From contig CP137683.1 in NCBI GenBank assembly GCA_037976565.1, positions 735,600 through 799,599 on the forward strand: a stretch of DNA of 64,000 nucleotides, written 5' to 3'. Below the pieces are notes generated by a model. It was not told the origin of the DNA, made no database searches, and saw only the letters and a list, made by a program, of their open reading frames with translations. Each line of letters starts with the position of its first letter. Position 1 is the stretch's first letter. This DNA is from Mesocentrotus franciscanus. Its lineage: Eukaryota; Echinodermata; Echinoidea; Camarodonta; Strongylocentrotidae. This document shows positions 1-11,250 of the stretch, in pieces. The position numbers and the translations under genes are program-made.

Positions 1-664
1 CGAGGGGTGCTGGCATTTCTTCGGGCGTTGACCGATTTGATTGCCGCCTTCTCAGAGCTGAGGAAAGAAGGTGGGGGGATAGAACAAGAAGGTACGATAA
101 ACATACAAATGCGTCGTCTACACGTGCCCGCCATACTCTCAAATACCTGACCCACACCATGAAAACAACTCCACACTGACTCTGAACCGACCGATTATTG
201 GCCATTTTAATGTTATTATACATGAGTAGAAATCCATTCGTGAAACACACGCTCAAAATAGTGCAAATCCACTCTCAGAAGAGCAATTAAAACCACTTCG
301 CTGGTGTGAATTTCCTTACAATCTGGAAACGAATTCACTTCTACAACGAAGTAGTCCCTATAATGACGCTCTTTTACTTTTCTGCATTAAGCGAGGATCA
401 TTCACTTATCCATCCATCGTGTATAATTTTCGTGTTAAATTATGACGTTAAAGTCTGAAGAATGAGTGGTCTCTATAATGACCCCCTTTTACCTTTAATT
501 CTGCATTCACTTATCCATCCATCGTGTATAATTTTCGTGTCACTTGCGATTTTGAAGTCTGAAGAATGAGTACGTCTGATGAAGTCATCGAAACATACAT
601 TACCTGAAACGTAGATCATATCCACAGGGGCCTGTGGATTCAGTATTTCAAAAAAGGGTCACAA
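1..664. other. Non-coding stretch with a local two-copy repeat
   Basis: No coding region is recognised. Positions about 353-466 and 470-570 are two diverged copies of one segment; both contain 'ttatccatccatcgtgtata' and end in 'gtctgaagaatgag'. A perfect 8-bp hairpin (arms 620-627 and 632-639, loop GGGC) follows a CTGATGA...CGAAAC string at 584-602. The rest is AT-rich and unremarkable. Confidence 0.5.
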
Positions 665-823
665 CTGGGCCCCGTTGCATAAAACATACCATTGATGGTA
701 ACTTCGCCATAAAAAACTACCATGGTAACATCACTCAACAGCCAATCAAATCAAGGTTACCATGGAAGGTAACGTTAATGTAAAAGTTACTATCAATGGT
801 AATTTTTATGCAACGGGGCTCAG
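665..823. mobile_element. Small inverted-repeat element (MITE)
   Basis: The ends are inverted copies of each other. The left end reads ctgggccccgttgcat and the reverse complement of the right end reads ctgagccccgttgcat. Both continue into a second shared block, TACCATTGAT, followed by GGTAAC or AGTAAC. The 159-bp element has no reading frame and must be non-autonomous. Its superfamily cannot be assigned from one copy. Confidence 0.7.
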
Positions 824-2285
824 AAAACAAAACCCTCTCGAAAGCAAGCGGACAAGGTAGCAAATAGTAATAGGCTTTTAAGGTTAGGTTTGAGCGTGGA
901 CCTTTTTGAAAATGAGAGATTTTTAAGGCATGAAATTGACCACAAAACAATTGATACCGAAGCATTATGTCGTACAACAGATTACTTGAGCTTGGGAAAA
1001 TTTGCATTGGGCTAAGTGGCAATTTTCCTTTTTATTCGCCCAAGCCGCGCGATAGTCTTCCGTGACCGCCTAAGCGGTTAGGGACTTCACTCACCCTCGA
1101 GGCAAGTGTTCATACGTTAGTTTCAGCTTTAGTCGCTGGGTCGTGCAGATAATTGAGGAGGGTTACTCGGGGCCTCTTCAGAACGCTTCGTGTTTTATTC
1201 ATGGCTCAACCATGTGACATGGACATTGACATTGACATTCAGGAATGGTCTTTGGCTTCCGTTCTTTTCTCCTGGCATCCATGCCTGCAGATGCGAAATA
1301 TGAGCTTTCTATGGACCAGAGGGAGAAGTAGGCGAGGTGTTCGTTTTCTAATGAAATATTCTTCCTCAAAACGCAGAAGTAACGGATCGAATTAAAGTTT
1401 TAGAATATAATTTCCACAGCTTGAGGTGTTATTTTCCATTTAAAAATGGGACTACAAGATTGAATTATGATCGAGAATGCCTAATTACAATTTCCGAAAA
1501 TAAAAAAAACAGATCAATTTAAAAGTATATTTTGAAATTTAAATTCCAAAACTTGCGGTGTTATTTTTCATTGGAAATACGGACGTAAAAGCCCTGAATT
1601 TGATCGGGATGTCCAATTAAAGTTGTCAAATTACGTAGTCAGCCTTTTCATGTGGGAGCAGGGGCGGGCGTGGGGGGGGGGGTGGTGTTAAATGTCGGGG
1701 TTCGAAAGGGCCTCTGCATGTGCCGACAATGCAGGAATCAATATACTGATATAGATTAACATTTGCCGACTGAATACTAAAATGTGATTTCAAAATCTCT
1801 AAATATTCTTTATTTTTAAAGACAATTGCCTTGAACATCCATATCAGGTGATCATGTTACCTTCTAGGATTGACATTCTCTCACACATAAAAACCAAATA
1901 TGAATTAGTGAATCTGTTCTCGTAAACATAACTTTACATATGGGGGAGGGCACAGATTTGAAAGCAGATGTGGAAAAATTGAACCATTGTTGTTAAATCA
2001 TGCCTTTATTCATAGCAAAAAGGTATACATGTATACATTTAACACCAGGTCCATGTTCCATTCCCGAAAGCATGGCAGGTCGCACTACATTATACATATG
2101 GAACAAATACAAACAATAATGGATTACAATTACAAATATATATATATCAATTATGCATAATTACAATTCTAGATTGATGTTGCGTAGTTACAACTATTCA
2201 TTCATCATTGACCAATAATCATTACAAATGATATATCAACCATGCATAGTTACAATAGATAAAGTGTACACAAGTGTAAACAAGT
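824..2285. other. Non-coding stretch, nothing recognised
   Basis: The open frames here are short, low in complexity and match no family I recognise. A G run lies at about 1673-1682. AT-rich sequence with a short TA run lies at about 2138-2150. I see no RNA gene, transposon end or conserved motif. Confidence 0.4.
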
Positions 2286-2546
2286 CATTCTACTTGGGAT
2301 AGATGAGTGGAAGAAGAGGTGAAAGTAGGAGTGAGAGAAAGAAAGAAGAGGGAGAAAGAACAAGCAGATGATGTGAAGGAGGAGGAGGATGGAGAGGTAG
2401 GCGAGGAAAAGTTTAGGAAGAATGGGAGAGAGGGGAGAAGAAGAGGAGGACGAGGAAGAAGACAAGACAAGGAAGAAGACGAGATAGGGCAAAGAAGAAG
2501 AGGAAGAGGAAGAAGAGAAGAAATATTGAGGAGATTGGAGTGCTGA
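2286..2546 (+). repeat. Purine-rich (GGA/GAA) low-complexity tract
   Basis: About 260 bp of almost pure purine on the + strand, with degenerate GAGGA and GAAGA repeats. Translated frames on either strand are compositionally trivial (Glu/Arg/Lys-rich, or Ser/Leu-rich), so I do not treat them as genes. It lies just downstream of the minus-strand R2-like fragment and may have arisen from that element's 3' tail. Confidence 0.8.
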
Positions 2547-3376
2547 TTAAAGGTCAAGGTAGTTTACATCCTTCCACTGTGATTCTTTTCTTGCATAGAA
2601 TATGGCAAAGGATGACACAACTGCGTGCCTACTTATTTTCTGAAAAAAACTTTTCGGGCGAAGAGGGACTGAACATTTCCTGAGTACCCACTTTAGCCGA
2701 TTTGTGTTGTCCCTATTTATTTGCCCCCTTGCTCCTATCTCGATAGCATGGTATGTCACACTGTAACCACTGTTTCTTACTTCGGCCACAAGTTCTTTGT
2801 ACCGGTCAAGCTTTCCATTGTGAGCATCATTGGTATTTGTCTCAAAGGGCACTGTTAATTCGATCAATAGCATTTGTTTCATTGACTCCCAAATAACTAC
2901 GAGATCTGGGCGTTGAGAAGTTACCAAAATGTGGGATGGGATGGTTCCGCCCGCAACGGTGAAACCCTGAATATCGGCATAAACTTGTTCGTGAGGGAGG
3001 GACTCTTTCACAGTTTGATAAATATACCTAAGAATATTATTGTGCCTCCATTCGTATCTTTCAAGAAATTTTGAACAGTTTGCTAGAATGTGGTGAAGGG
3101 TGCCTGTTGTAAGTGGACAAAAAGGGCACTTATTTGTTAGTCTTTTCCCCACCTGTAAAGATTTGCGTATGATGGCAAAGAGTCAATACATGAGTTAGTT
3201 ACGAAGCTTAATACCCTCTTGGGTAAATCGTACATTATGGATTTCCATGTGAGGTTTTCATCTTCAAGGGTCAGTAGTTTCACAAACTGGCCTTGGCAAA
3301 GCAATGGTTCAACGGATTTTTCCCAGTACGTTGATGCATCATCTTCTAACACGTTTTTGACACTCTTCTTCACCAC
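2547..3376 (-). pseudogene. R2-like non-LTR retrotransposon, C-terminal fragment (broken)
   Basis: Two minus-strand frames (3376 to about 3140 and 3152 to 2547) read as one protein tail interrupted by a frameshift near 3140-3150, where 'YANLYRWGK' breaks and resumes as 'GKRLTNKCPFC'. The downstream part carries a CCHC knuckle (CPFC, then H and C in HHILANC), then the block WRHNNILRYI, and then RPDLVVIW and LIELTVPFE with a following K and RYKELV. That order is typical of the restriction-like endonuclease end of R2/NeSL-type reverse transcriptases. The endonuclease nicks target DNA for target-primed insertion. No reverse transcriptase core is present, so this is a 5'-truncated, dead copy. Confidence 0.75.
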
Positions 3377-3412
3377 CTTCTACGAACTATTATTAACGTC
3401 TACCGTATCCTC

Positions 3413-3645
3413 TATAATAATAATAATAATATAATAATATTGGATATTTATATAGCGCACATATCCACCATGCATGGTGCTCAAGGCGTTCCAACTATTA
3501 CCCCGGCTCTGCTAGGCTCACAGCATTCAAGGAATTCCTTCCTACCGGTACCCATTTAACACCTGGGTGGAGAGTGGCAAATGTAGATAAATGTCTTGCC
3601 AAAGGACATTAGTGCAGTGGCGGGACTCGACTTGAGTCCACAATT
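3413..3645 (-). mobile_element. tRNA-derived SINE, minus orientation, with (ATT)n tail
   Basis: Read on the minus strand, the element starts near a degenerate pol III B box (AGTCGAGTCCCGCC, about 3617-3630). It runs through a conserved body (tggatatttatatagcgc, ggtgctcaaggcg, aacacctgggtggagagtgg on the + strand) and ends in an (ATT)n tail at 3413-3440. The 'tttatatagcgc' end next to an AAT microsatellite recurs at about 15.1 and 16.2 kb in this window. SINEs do not encode protein and depend on LINE machinery. Confidence 0.65.
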
Positions 3646-3653
3646 TCTAACAT

Positions 3654-3838
3654 TAGGGACTTTTAGATTTGCACGACGAGAACGTTGACTGCTACGTGGA
3701 CATCCTTTTAAGGCAATGTGACGTCCTTTTAAGGCACGCTGCCTTGCACTGCTAGTGCCTTAAAAGGACGTCACATTGCCTTAAAAGGATGTCCACGTAG
3801 CAGTCTACGTTCTCGTCGTGCAAATCTAAAAGTCCCTA
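3654..3838. mobile_element. Palindromic TA-flanked MITE (Tc1/mariner-like)
   Basis: Two 84-bp arms (3654-3737 and 3755-3838) are reverse complements with one mismatch, around a 17-nt loop. The tips read TAGGGACTTTTAGATTTGC, and a TA dinucleotide at each extreme fits a mariner-type target duplication. There is no coding capacity. A transcript would fold into a long, nearly perfect hairpin. Confidence 0.85.
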
Positions 3839-4625
3839 TTAATGGAAGACTTTGCATTTCATTATGTTGCTCCAAAACAAATAATGTTATGAAAGGAACC
3901 TGGCGACCCCTCTATCCCTTTAATTTTTCATCTTACATCTAGTAGTCACATTAATTATCATAGCACGAAGGTGAGAGAGTTTTGGTGCTTATCCTTTGTG
4001 CCTTCAGGTACATCAGATGTATAATGCCGCTGTGTTCTTGTCATAGGTGACAGGTGACAGACTTGGAAAGTTGTACAACATCAGCCATTAAATCGATGGA
4101 TCCAATGCTAGCAGTCAGAAATATAATATGAATGAGATAAACAAACTAGATTAGATGAAATGCAACAGAACATTTGGTAGGGATGTGGAAATCAATGGTT
4201 CCCTTTTCCACTCATATTCTTTCTCCCCCTTTCTCTCACTCCCCCACTCCGATCTTAGCTAGTCAAATAGCGAATAGGTGAAGGGAGGGACGGGAGAGGG
4301 CACGGCACTAGCTTCCTCCTCCACTGTCGCTACGCGCCACTGCCCTGAAGAGCAAATTTGTTTAGGGTGTGGCACATTTAACATTAAATAGCAATTGAAT
4401 TAGAATTGAGGCGGGGGAGGAGGGAATCTTCCCCACAAAGCATTCTCATTTCTCAAACCTGTTTCCTGATTGGATGTAATTTTATTGAAAGTTTGATGTA
4501 AAAGAAAGGTATCGTTTTATTTTATTCGAGTTACAGATTCATTCACACTTTGAAGGTTCGGTAATACAAGAATCATACACAAACGGTAACTGTTCTTTGA
4601 CTTGTTCAGCCCAAATCAAATGTTA

Positions 4626-4626
<1 letters not shown>
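3839..4626. other. Non-coding stretch, nothing recognised
   Basis: Unique-looking AT-rich sequence with no plausible coding frame, RNA gene or repeat boundary that I can identify. Confidence 0.4.
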
Positions 4627-4665
<39 letters not shown>

Positions 4666-4915
4666 CTTTTATAGTCCACTCCAAATTGTATTAAACCGAA
4701 AATGGAAATTCTTTGTGCCCAATTGATCGTGAGCCCGGCAGCCACTGAGTAGCGCCAGATCGACATTGCTCTATCCCCTTATTGTTGAACGCCAAACAAG
4801 GTAGCAGCGACTCCAATCTTTTAACGTCTTTTGGTATGACGACGCCGGGGTTCGAACCCACGACCTCCCGGTTGGGAAGCGGACGCTCAACTGACTGAGC
4901 CAACACACCGGTTAA
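4627..4915 (-). mobile_element. tRNA-derived SINE with (TTA)n tail
   Basis: Reading the minus strand from about 4915, a tRNA-like head shows an A-box-like region (TTGGCTCAGTCAGTTGAGCG) and a clear B box (GGTTCGAACCC, about 4850-4860 on the + strand). A SINE body follows and ends in a (TTA)n tail, seen as (ATA)n at 4627-4666 on the + strand. The frame across it (4691-4906) is the usual false protein from such SINEs, not a gene. Confidence 0.8.
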
Positions 4916-4918
4916 ACT

Positions 4919-7015
4919 GGTCCAGGAACGTTGATTCCCAATACATTCAGATTTCCTAGCTCTTTTAGTTTCCGTTTATTGACATTGGATGGGGAGTTGT
5001 CTTATTCCCCTCACTTTCGACACTCCCGGTTGAAATGAAATCCATTTTGAAATATTCTATGTACAGTAAGAACGTGTTTTTCTGTCGATAATAAAAACTG
5101 CACCTTCCGACTATCTCAAGTAGCCGAAACATGAACCATTCAAAAATCAAATCGACACTTTTCTTATCACTACCATAGATCAGTGACTGTATCGTTTCAC
5201 CAATTTTATATCTTTTTTTCCTGACAGGCACCTCTTGGGAATGATTACGATAAGATCTTGTCAAAAGTTCCCATTTGGTAATGTTTCACGAACGTAGAGC
5301 AAGACTTTCCATTAAATAATGAAGTGTGGAGGTTTCGGAGTGTCCTAAGCCAATGTGCTAGTCTGACTAATAAATATGAAGTAACGAACCAGTGTTATTT
5401 GGTACACGTTTGTGGAAAGAATGATCAGTGTAACTACGGAATGATAAATGTTTCGACAAAATATCATAGTCAAGTCTAGATAGATAAATATATAAACATC
5501 AGAGGGGAGAAGCCGGGTGCCCCTCCTCTGCCTCACTTCCCTTTATGACACCAATGATTGGCTTGCTTTAATGATGATCTCTGTTAAAAACGTTATGGAC
5601 GGACGCAGGAGGTAAGGAAACTGGGGCACTTAGGGATCGTTTTCATTAATGAGTACTTGATCTAGAAACCTGTCGTTGTTGCCTCTTTAACCTGCCCTCG
5701 TAAAATGATCATTTAAAAGCCACCTCTCCATCTGGGAGATATTTGTAGATCGCTCGTCTTCTTCTTCGCGATTAGGTTTCAAAATATCTAGAGGGATTTT
5801 TTTGTTTTTTGGGTGGACATTCTGATGGACGTTGGAAATCTCGGGAACTCACACTGAGACCAATTCATAGTTTCAGTCTCATCGAGAACATGTAAACTTC
5901 ATCATGGTCCTTGATGTGGTTCATCTGATTGGTAGTATTTCCATAAATTGAATTTTCATTGTTTCACAATCAAAAAGGTTGTTTTACCTGTGAGACTTTG
6001 GCCTACTCGTTGCTGCAGGCATCATCAGACTGACGTTTCGTCATGGTCATTAGGGTATACAAATGATGACATAACTCCATGAACAGATTATCCGGTTTTT
6101 TATCAACTTACCGCAGAGTTTTTTCCCCAAAAAATCTAAATATCATCACATAAATAAATCATCAAATATCATCACATGTTTATGTTCTTTTAGTCAACCT
6201 TACACTCATCATCAGTGTGATCAATTACTATCAATCCTAGTCTCTTCCATGTCTTACTGACATAAGACTAGGTGTAAATATTCAAACATGAATGAAAGCC
6301 AATAATACAAACAACAGTGACAACACAAACTTACCGACATATTTGTAACATTAAATAATACATAAAATGGTTTTAAAAAATTATTATGAGCACGTAAGGA
6401 TTTAAAAAAAAAATGTATGATCCATATAGGCAAATCCAAATAAAGGTACATTTTGCCCTGAAGAAAAAGATATTCTTGTTGTATACTATATGCTCAAAGG
6501 TTTTTAAGGTTGTCAGGTTTTCAGACATTTCGCCGCCTTACCTCGTGTACCATGCATGCATTGCCATTCTTACAATTCTGGATCCACCTTTGGATGGTAT
6601 ATTTGAAACATCATTAAAATATTTACGAAACAAAATTCTCTTTAGTAATAACATTACTATAACAATTTTCGTGTTTGCATTGCTGTTAATAAAATATCAC
6701 TCATGCGAGAAACATTTCATTTCTATTTTCTGTTATACCATGAGGACTTCACTTCATTCGATATAATATCTAAGTTTCATATTCCTGCCTGACGGTACTA
6801 ACTGGCTGCTCGTCAGGCCAGGCCGCCAGCAAATGTAACCGAGCTGCGCAGACGCCTATAAACTCATCGTCATATTTTTTTCGCCAAGAGTCAACTTCTG
6901 TATTGATGCATACTATTTCTTATTCAGTGATTGATACGTGCTATCTCTTCCATTGCATGATTTCGACTACTTTGAGGAAGGATATAAAGACATAGGGTGA
7001 AAGAGGGGATAAAAC
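4919..7015. other. Non-coding stretch with a ribozyme-like fragment
   Basis: No gene is supported. The minus strand at 5985-6055 carries a CTGATGA core, a 6-bp hairpin and a CAAAGTC string preceded by GACGAAACGTC, resembling retroelement-associated hammerhead sequence (see findings). The rest is AT-rich and unassigned. Confidence 0.45.
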
Positions 7016-7017
7016 AT

Positions 7018-7153
7018 AGAAACACATAAGGAAAGAGAGAGGGGGAGAGAGGGAAGAAGGGAGCGAGAGAGAGGGAGAGAGAGAGGGAGAGAGAGATAAA
7101 GAGAGAGAGAGAGAGAGAGAGAGAGATAAAGAGAAAGAAAGAGATGAGTAAAG
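7018..7153 (+). repeat. (GA)n microsatellite
   Basis: Long GAGA/GGGAGA tract. The Ser/Leu-rich minus-strand frame over it is a composition artefact. Confidence 0.9.
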
Positions 7154-7479
7154 AGGATTAAAACTAAAGTTCACTGCAAAAGATAAATATTATGACAACA
7201 TCTGTCTCGTGGGTCTTCGATCTCGAAAAATGGTTGAGAAGGCGGAGGCGTCGTCATGTGAATGACCGCAACAAAAATGTGACATTTGAATTGTGATTAA
7301 ATCTCGCTTTTGTGTGTGTCTGAATAGGTCTTTAGTGTGGTTTAGTATTGGCACGACGCATCGTAAAGTCAATAGGGATGTCTGAAATAATGCTGAAATA
7401 CTAATGGGAAGAGAATGGGGAATGAAAACTGATCACGAAATACTTATCCTTTGTGGTATTTTATCTGTATTAATACAAT

Positions 7480-7725
7480 TATATTTTTAGCTGAAATGTG
7501 TATTGTGTTCAAAATTCTTAATATTGGTTTCCATTATCAGTCCATATTGATGCTCTTGATTTGTTTTATTATACTATTTTATTATTTATTAGGTAGTCTA
7601 TTGTTTCACAATGTATTTTAATTGTATTATGTAACACAGGGTTCTCTCGCGAAGCAGGATTTATATACTGAAGAGACTATCCTGTATAAAGAACACATAT
7701 AAATAAATGAATAAATATATAAAGT
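7480..7725 (+). mobile_element. Possible LINE 3' untranslated tail
   Basis: A + strand segment ends 'gagactatcctgtataaag' followed by AAAT/AAATGA repeats (7701-7720). This resembles the 3' tails of CR1/L2-like LINEs. No reverse transcriptase sequence precedes it here, so the call rests on end style alone. Confidence 0.3.
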
Positions 7726-7765
7726 CAGTGGCGGATCCAGGAATTTCTTACCGGGGGGGGGGGGG
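7726..7765. mobile_element. hAT-like terminal sequence (isolated end)
   Basis: CAGTGGCGGATCCAGG at 7726-7741, followed by a G run, matches the CAGNGGCGG start typical of hAT-family termini. I could not find a matching inverted end nearby, so it may be a remnant. Similar starts are seen at about 22250, 40704, 48772 and 57924. Confidence 0.35.
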
Positions 7766-7851
7766 CACAAAATTGCATGGGGTGAACTATATGAAAAACG
7801 ATGGAACGAAGCGACAGAGCGAGGCGTCAGCGTAGGAAGTAGGAAGCATTT

Positions 7852-8298
7852 GCAATTTTAAAACCACATTAGGTGCATTTTCAGGCACTTCCTGGAGTAA
7901 TATGACGTAAAATTGCTTTCTCCTACCCCCTCCAAGAGTAGGGATCTTTTGCAATTTTAGAACCACTATAGGCGCATTTTCAGGCACTTCCTGGAGTAAT
8001 ATGACGTAAAATTGCTTTCTCCTACCCCCTCCAAGAGTAGGAATCATTTGCAATTTTAGAACCACATTAGGCGCATATTCAGGCACTTCCTGAAGTAATA
8101 TGACGTAAAATTGCTTTCTCCTACCCCCTCCAAGAGTAGGGATCTTTTGCAAGTTTAGAACCACATTAGGCGCATTTTCAGGCACTTCCTGGAGTAAAAT
8201 GACGTAAAATTGCTTTCTCCTACCCCCTCCAAGAGTAGCGATCTTTTGCAATTTGAGAACCACATTTGGCGCATAATGTCCACCGGCACTTCCTGGAA
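7852..8298. repeat. 99-bp tandem repeat, 4.5 copies, open in one frame
   Basis: Units start at exactly 7852, 7951, 8050, 8149 and 8248, each 99 bp; the last is partial. Because 99 is a multiple of three, the minus strand stays open and would encode a 33-residue repeat containing VVLKLQKIPTLGGGRRKQF and LLQEVPE. The minus frame runs 8434-7787 (215 residues) and has no signal peptide or known domain. I read it as a minisatellite that happens to be open, not as a proven gene. Confidence 0.85.
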
Positions 8299-8434
8299 AA
8301 AAAACGAGGCCTTCTGATTGGTTAGAAGTTAGAGAAAAGTGATCTGTCACGTCGCGAGACGTTGTATATGCTTCGTGGCTGCACAATGCACAAAGACGGT
8401 GGTTTGGTACTTCACCAGTAGTACTTGCAAACAT

Positions 8435-9845
8435 TATCTCGAGTGTATAAACTGTGTTGTTATCCCATTATTCTTTTAAAAGAAATGCAATTCCTCATGC
8501 TCTCGCACCTCTCTTCTATCGTTGTTTAATTGTCTTTCTTTTTTTCTTCCTTTCTCCTTTAACTCACAAAAATTCTCTCTTTCCCCCCTTTTTCCATCTC
8601 TTTTTTTTTTTTTTGGTTCTTCTTGTGCTTTTTTTTTTGGGGGCTAAACGCCTGGCAAGAGGGACCCCAAATTTTGTGTGTCGTAATTAATTCTCAAATG
8701 AAAGTTAATTTTGAGTTTGCTTCTCGCTTAGTTTGATGGAAAATAAAAAGGTCTCCTCTCAAATTGGCCCAAAACATCTTTATTTTCTTGTAAATAGCGA
8801 TTAATTTGTTGTATAAAGACAACGGGTCCTTCTAGGGTAAAACGACAAAGAAGTTTGATTTCTTGTTAAAATTATTTGCATGAATAGAAATAGATGCTTT
8901 GTGTCAATTAGATGGAAGATCTTTTCAAAATATTATTCTTAATTACAGCACGTATAGACTCAAGTATGTTTTCATTTCAGAGTAATGGTGTGACACAGTT
9001 AGGGATCTGTTATATCTTAATTTCCTTCCAGACATTTTTATCAATTTACACTCTGAGGGGGAAATATCTGGTCGGAGGTCTACCAACATATTATTATGAT
9101 TGCAGCTGAAATCCACTTCTTCCCGAACATATTTCCGTAACTTCCAGCCAGCATATATCATTCATCCCTAATGTGCCAGCTTGTAGAAAGTGGATAAATG
9201 AATGAAACTCTACAAATGCTGTAAACATAGAAATTAAATATGAAAGATGAACAAAAATAATGATTATAATTATATTGTGCATTTATTTGAAAAACACCGG
9301 GTTCCACAAAGTGAAGATATCACAACAAACATAGATATGTCCCACATGAAATCATGTTTGTTGCATAAGGATGTGAGGAGTGAGAGTGTTTGCACGAGTA
9401 GAAATCTGTCAACATGGATAATATGCAAATGATTATATGCCCAAGAGATCCACAACTATCTGAACAAATCACAGGAAAAGATGCTCTGTTATTGAAAATT
9501 TCATGAAGTTTTATATCCAAACACAATTTCTTCATATCATTTTCACTAAAAAAATAAAGAATGAAATAGATATCAATATTTTGCATGTGCAAAGGATTTG
9601 TTTTCAAACAAAAGAAAACTACAATAAACTTTAAATACAACTACTGGTAGTGTTATGTACTTGAAATAAAAAAAATAATAACTATTGTCCTCCATGTCAG
9701 TCATTTTTTTTGAGAGAACTCAACTTCTTTCACCACTAGACATAAAACAAATACATGCCCACAGTATGGGCTTACTGCAGCTGACATCGTGTACATCCGG
9801 GCACTGACCGTGGGGCCCGGGATACATCGTCTTTAATTTGAATAA
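8435..9845. other. Non-coding stretch, nothing recognised
   Basis: AT-rich sequence with T runs at about 8600-8638. The open frames are short and overlap each other on both strands without any family resemblance. I see no RNA genes. Confidence 0.4.
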
Positions 9846-9849
9846 TGCG

Positions 9850-10015
9850 ATGGATCAGTGGTGGTAGAGCAGTGGTCTCGTAATGAAGCCGTTAGTGCCC
9901 TTTAGTAAACCATTAATCCTCATTACCAAGTCCCTCGGTGACTACTTAAAGCCATCGGTCTCCTGGTTGCTATAAGCACACACATGCTTTCTTAGCAGTC
10001 AGATAAAACAAACCA
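9850..10015 (+). mobile_element. SINE-like sequence with tRNA-like head
   Basis: A tRNA-like start (gtggtagagcagtggtctcg, about 9862-9881) is followed by a body with 'agtccctcggtgact' and 'tctcctggttgctataagca', ending in a CAAAC/CAAAT-rich tail. The layout fits a degenerate SINE. The B box is not intact, so the copy is probably inactive. Confidence 0.45.
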
Positions 10016-10019
10016 ACAA

Positions 10020-10745
10020 ATCAAATCTTGTGACTTTTGTCTTTCAACGACTTTGTCCAATCTCAGAGCCATTCTAGCATTTGTATGTCTTTTGGGATTT
10101 CGGAAGTAGTTGACATTAGTTTCTCATGCTTATATCTGAACAAGGATAAATGCATGTTTTGTACATTGAGAGATTCAAATCAAGAAAGGCCGGTTCACTG
10201 TTCAACCGCTTGACCCAGTCAAATAGCCGAGACAAAGTGACTCATTTGATATAATCAGCGATAATCATGATCCTATCGGAAACTGACAAATGTTTCTACA
10301 TTAGACTTCACCGCATATTAAGTCTGTTTAATGAAAAAAATGAAAAGAAAACCGAAAAACGTTTTTTTAACAGTTAACTGGACTAGCTTGATTCGACGCT
10401 TAGAGCAATAACATCCATCATGGCTGCCAAAACGGTTAATATTATAGGTAACTCAAACATTAAGTTACCTTTGAACATTGCCGTGAGATTCATGAAAGTG
10501 GTTTGTGATTTTTTTTGTTTACACCAGTACATGTCATGGATTATGCAGTTTTTGTTAACCTTTGGACTGGTAGGCGCCAATTTTTGTGACTCAAACCGCG
10601 ATACATAAGGAGCCCCCGACGAGTCCCGACATAGCCCTGAAGCCTACTAATATATCGAACTACCGATCGCGTCCATGTCTACATGAGGTCGTAGAGGTCA
10701 AAATATGTTCGTAATAAGGTCATAATAAACGACCGCCTCGTATAC
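10020..10745. other. Non-coding stretch, nothing recognised
   Basis: No coding frame or repeat boundary is supported between the SINE-like sequence and the LINE relic. Confidence 0.4.
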
Positions 10746-10752
10746 AAAGCTC

Positions 10753-11250
10753 ATGTATAATACAATTATTCTACCATGTATTGACTATTCATGCACAGTC
10801 TGGGGAAATTGCTCACGGCAAAATAAAGAGTTATTTTTAAGGTTTATACAAAAGAGGGCAGCACGTATAATTGCATCCAACTATGACTTTAACAATCTTA
10901 GAGGTGAAGATTTAATAAAATCACTGAAATGGCAATCATTTGACGAAAGGAGAAATTATTTTTTAGCTGTTTTAATGTATAAATGTATAAATCTGTACAT
11001 GGTATTGCACCAACACATCTATGTAATGCAATCGAAATGGTTTGCGATAGGCATAATATAAATACTAGAGCTGCTAACAAAACAAATGAAATATTACCAA
11101 AACCTGATAACTATATTGTGTATATCGTGTTTAATATCTGTAAATACCAACCGCATTGACCAAAATCTTGACAAATCAAGTCACTTATTTCCCAGGAAAT
11201 CTCTAAAGTCTTGGAGATTATGGAGCTCAGTTGGTCCTCAAGGCATTCTT
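10753..11250 (+). pseudogene. LINE reverse transcriptase C-terminal relic (Jockey/CR1-like)
   Basis: From 10753 the frame reads YNTIILPCIDYSCTVWGNC, then QKRAARIIASNYDF, then LKWQSFDERRNYFLAVLMYKC. These are the usual post-thumb blocks of LINE reverse transcriptases ('ILP..DY...VWGNC', 'QKRAARII', 'L.W...ERR'). A frameshift near 11040 moves the continuation (RHNINTRAANKTN...) to another frame. The catalytic reverse transcriptase core is absent. The copy is 5'-truncated and ends in a TTTA/ATCT-rich tail. Confidence 0.75.

Noticed and set aside
4691..4906. Minus-strand 71-codon frame resembling many database 'hypothetical proteins'
   Set aside because: It is the translated head and body of a tRNA-derived SINE, with pol III boxes and a (TTA)n tail; not a gene.
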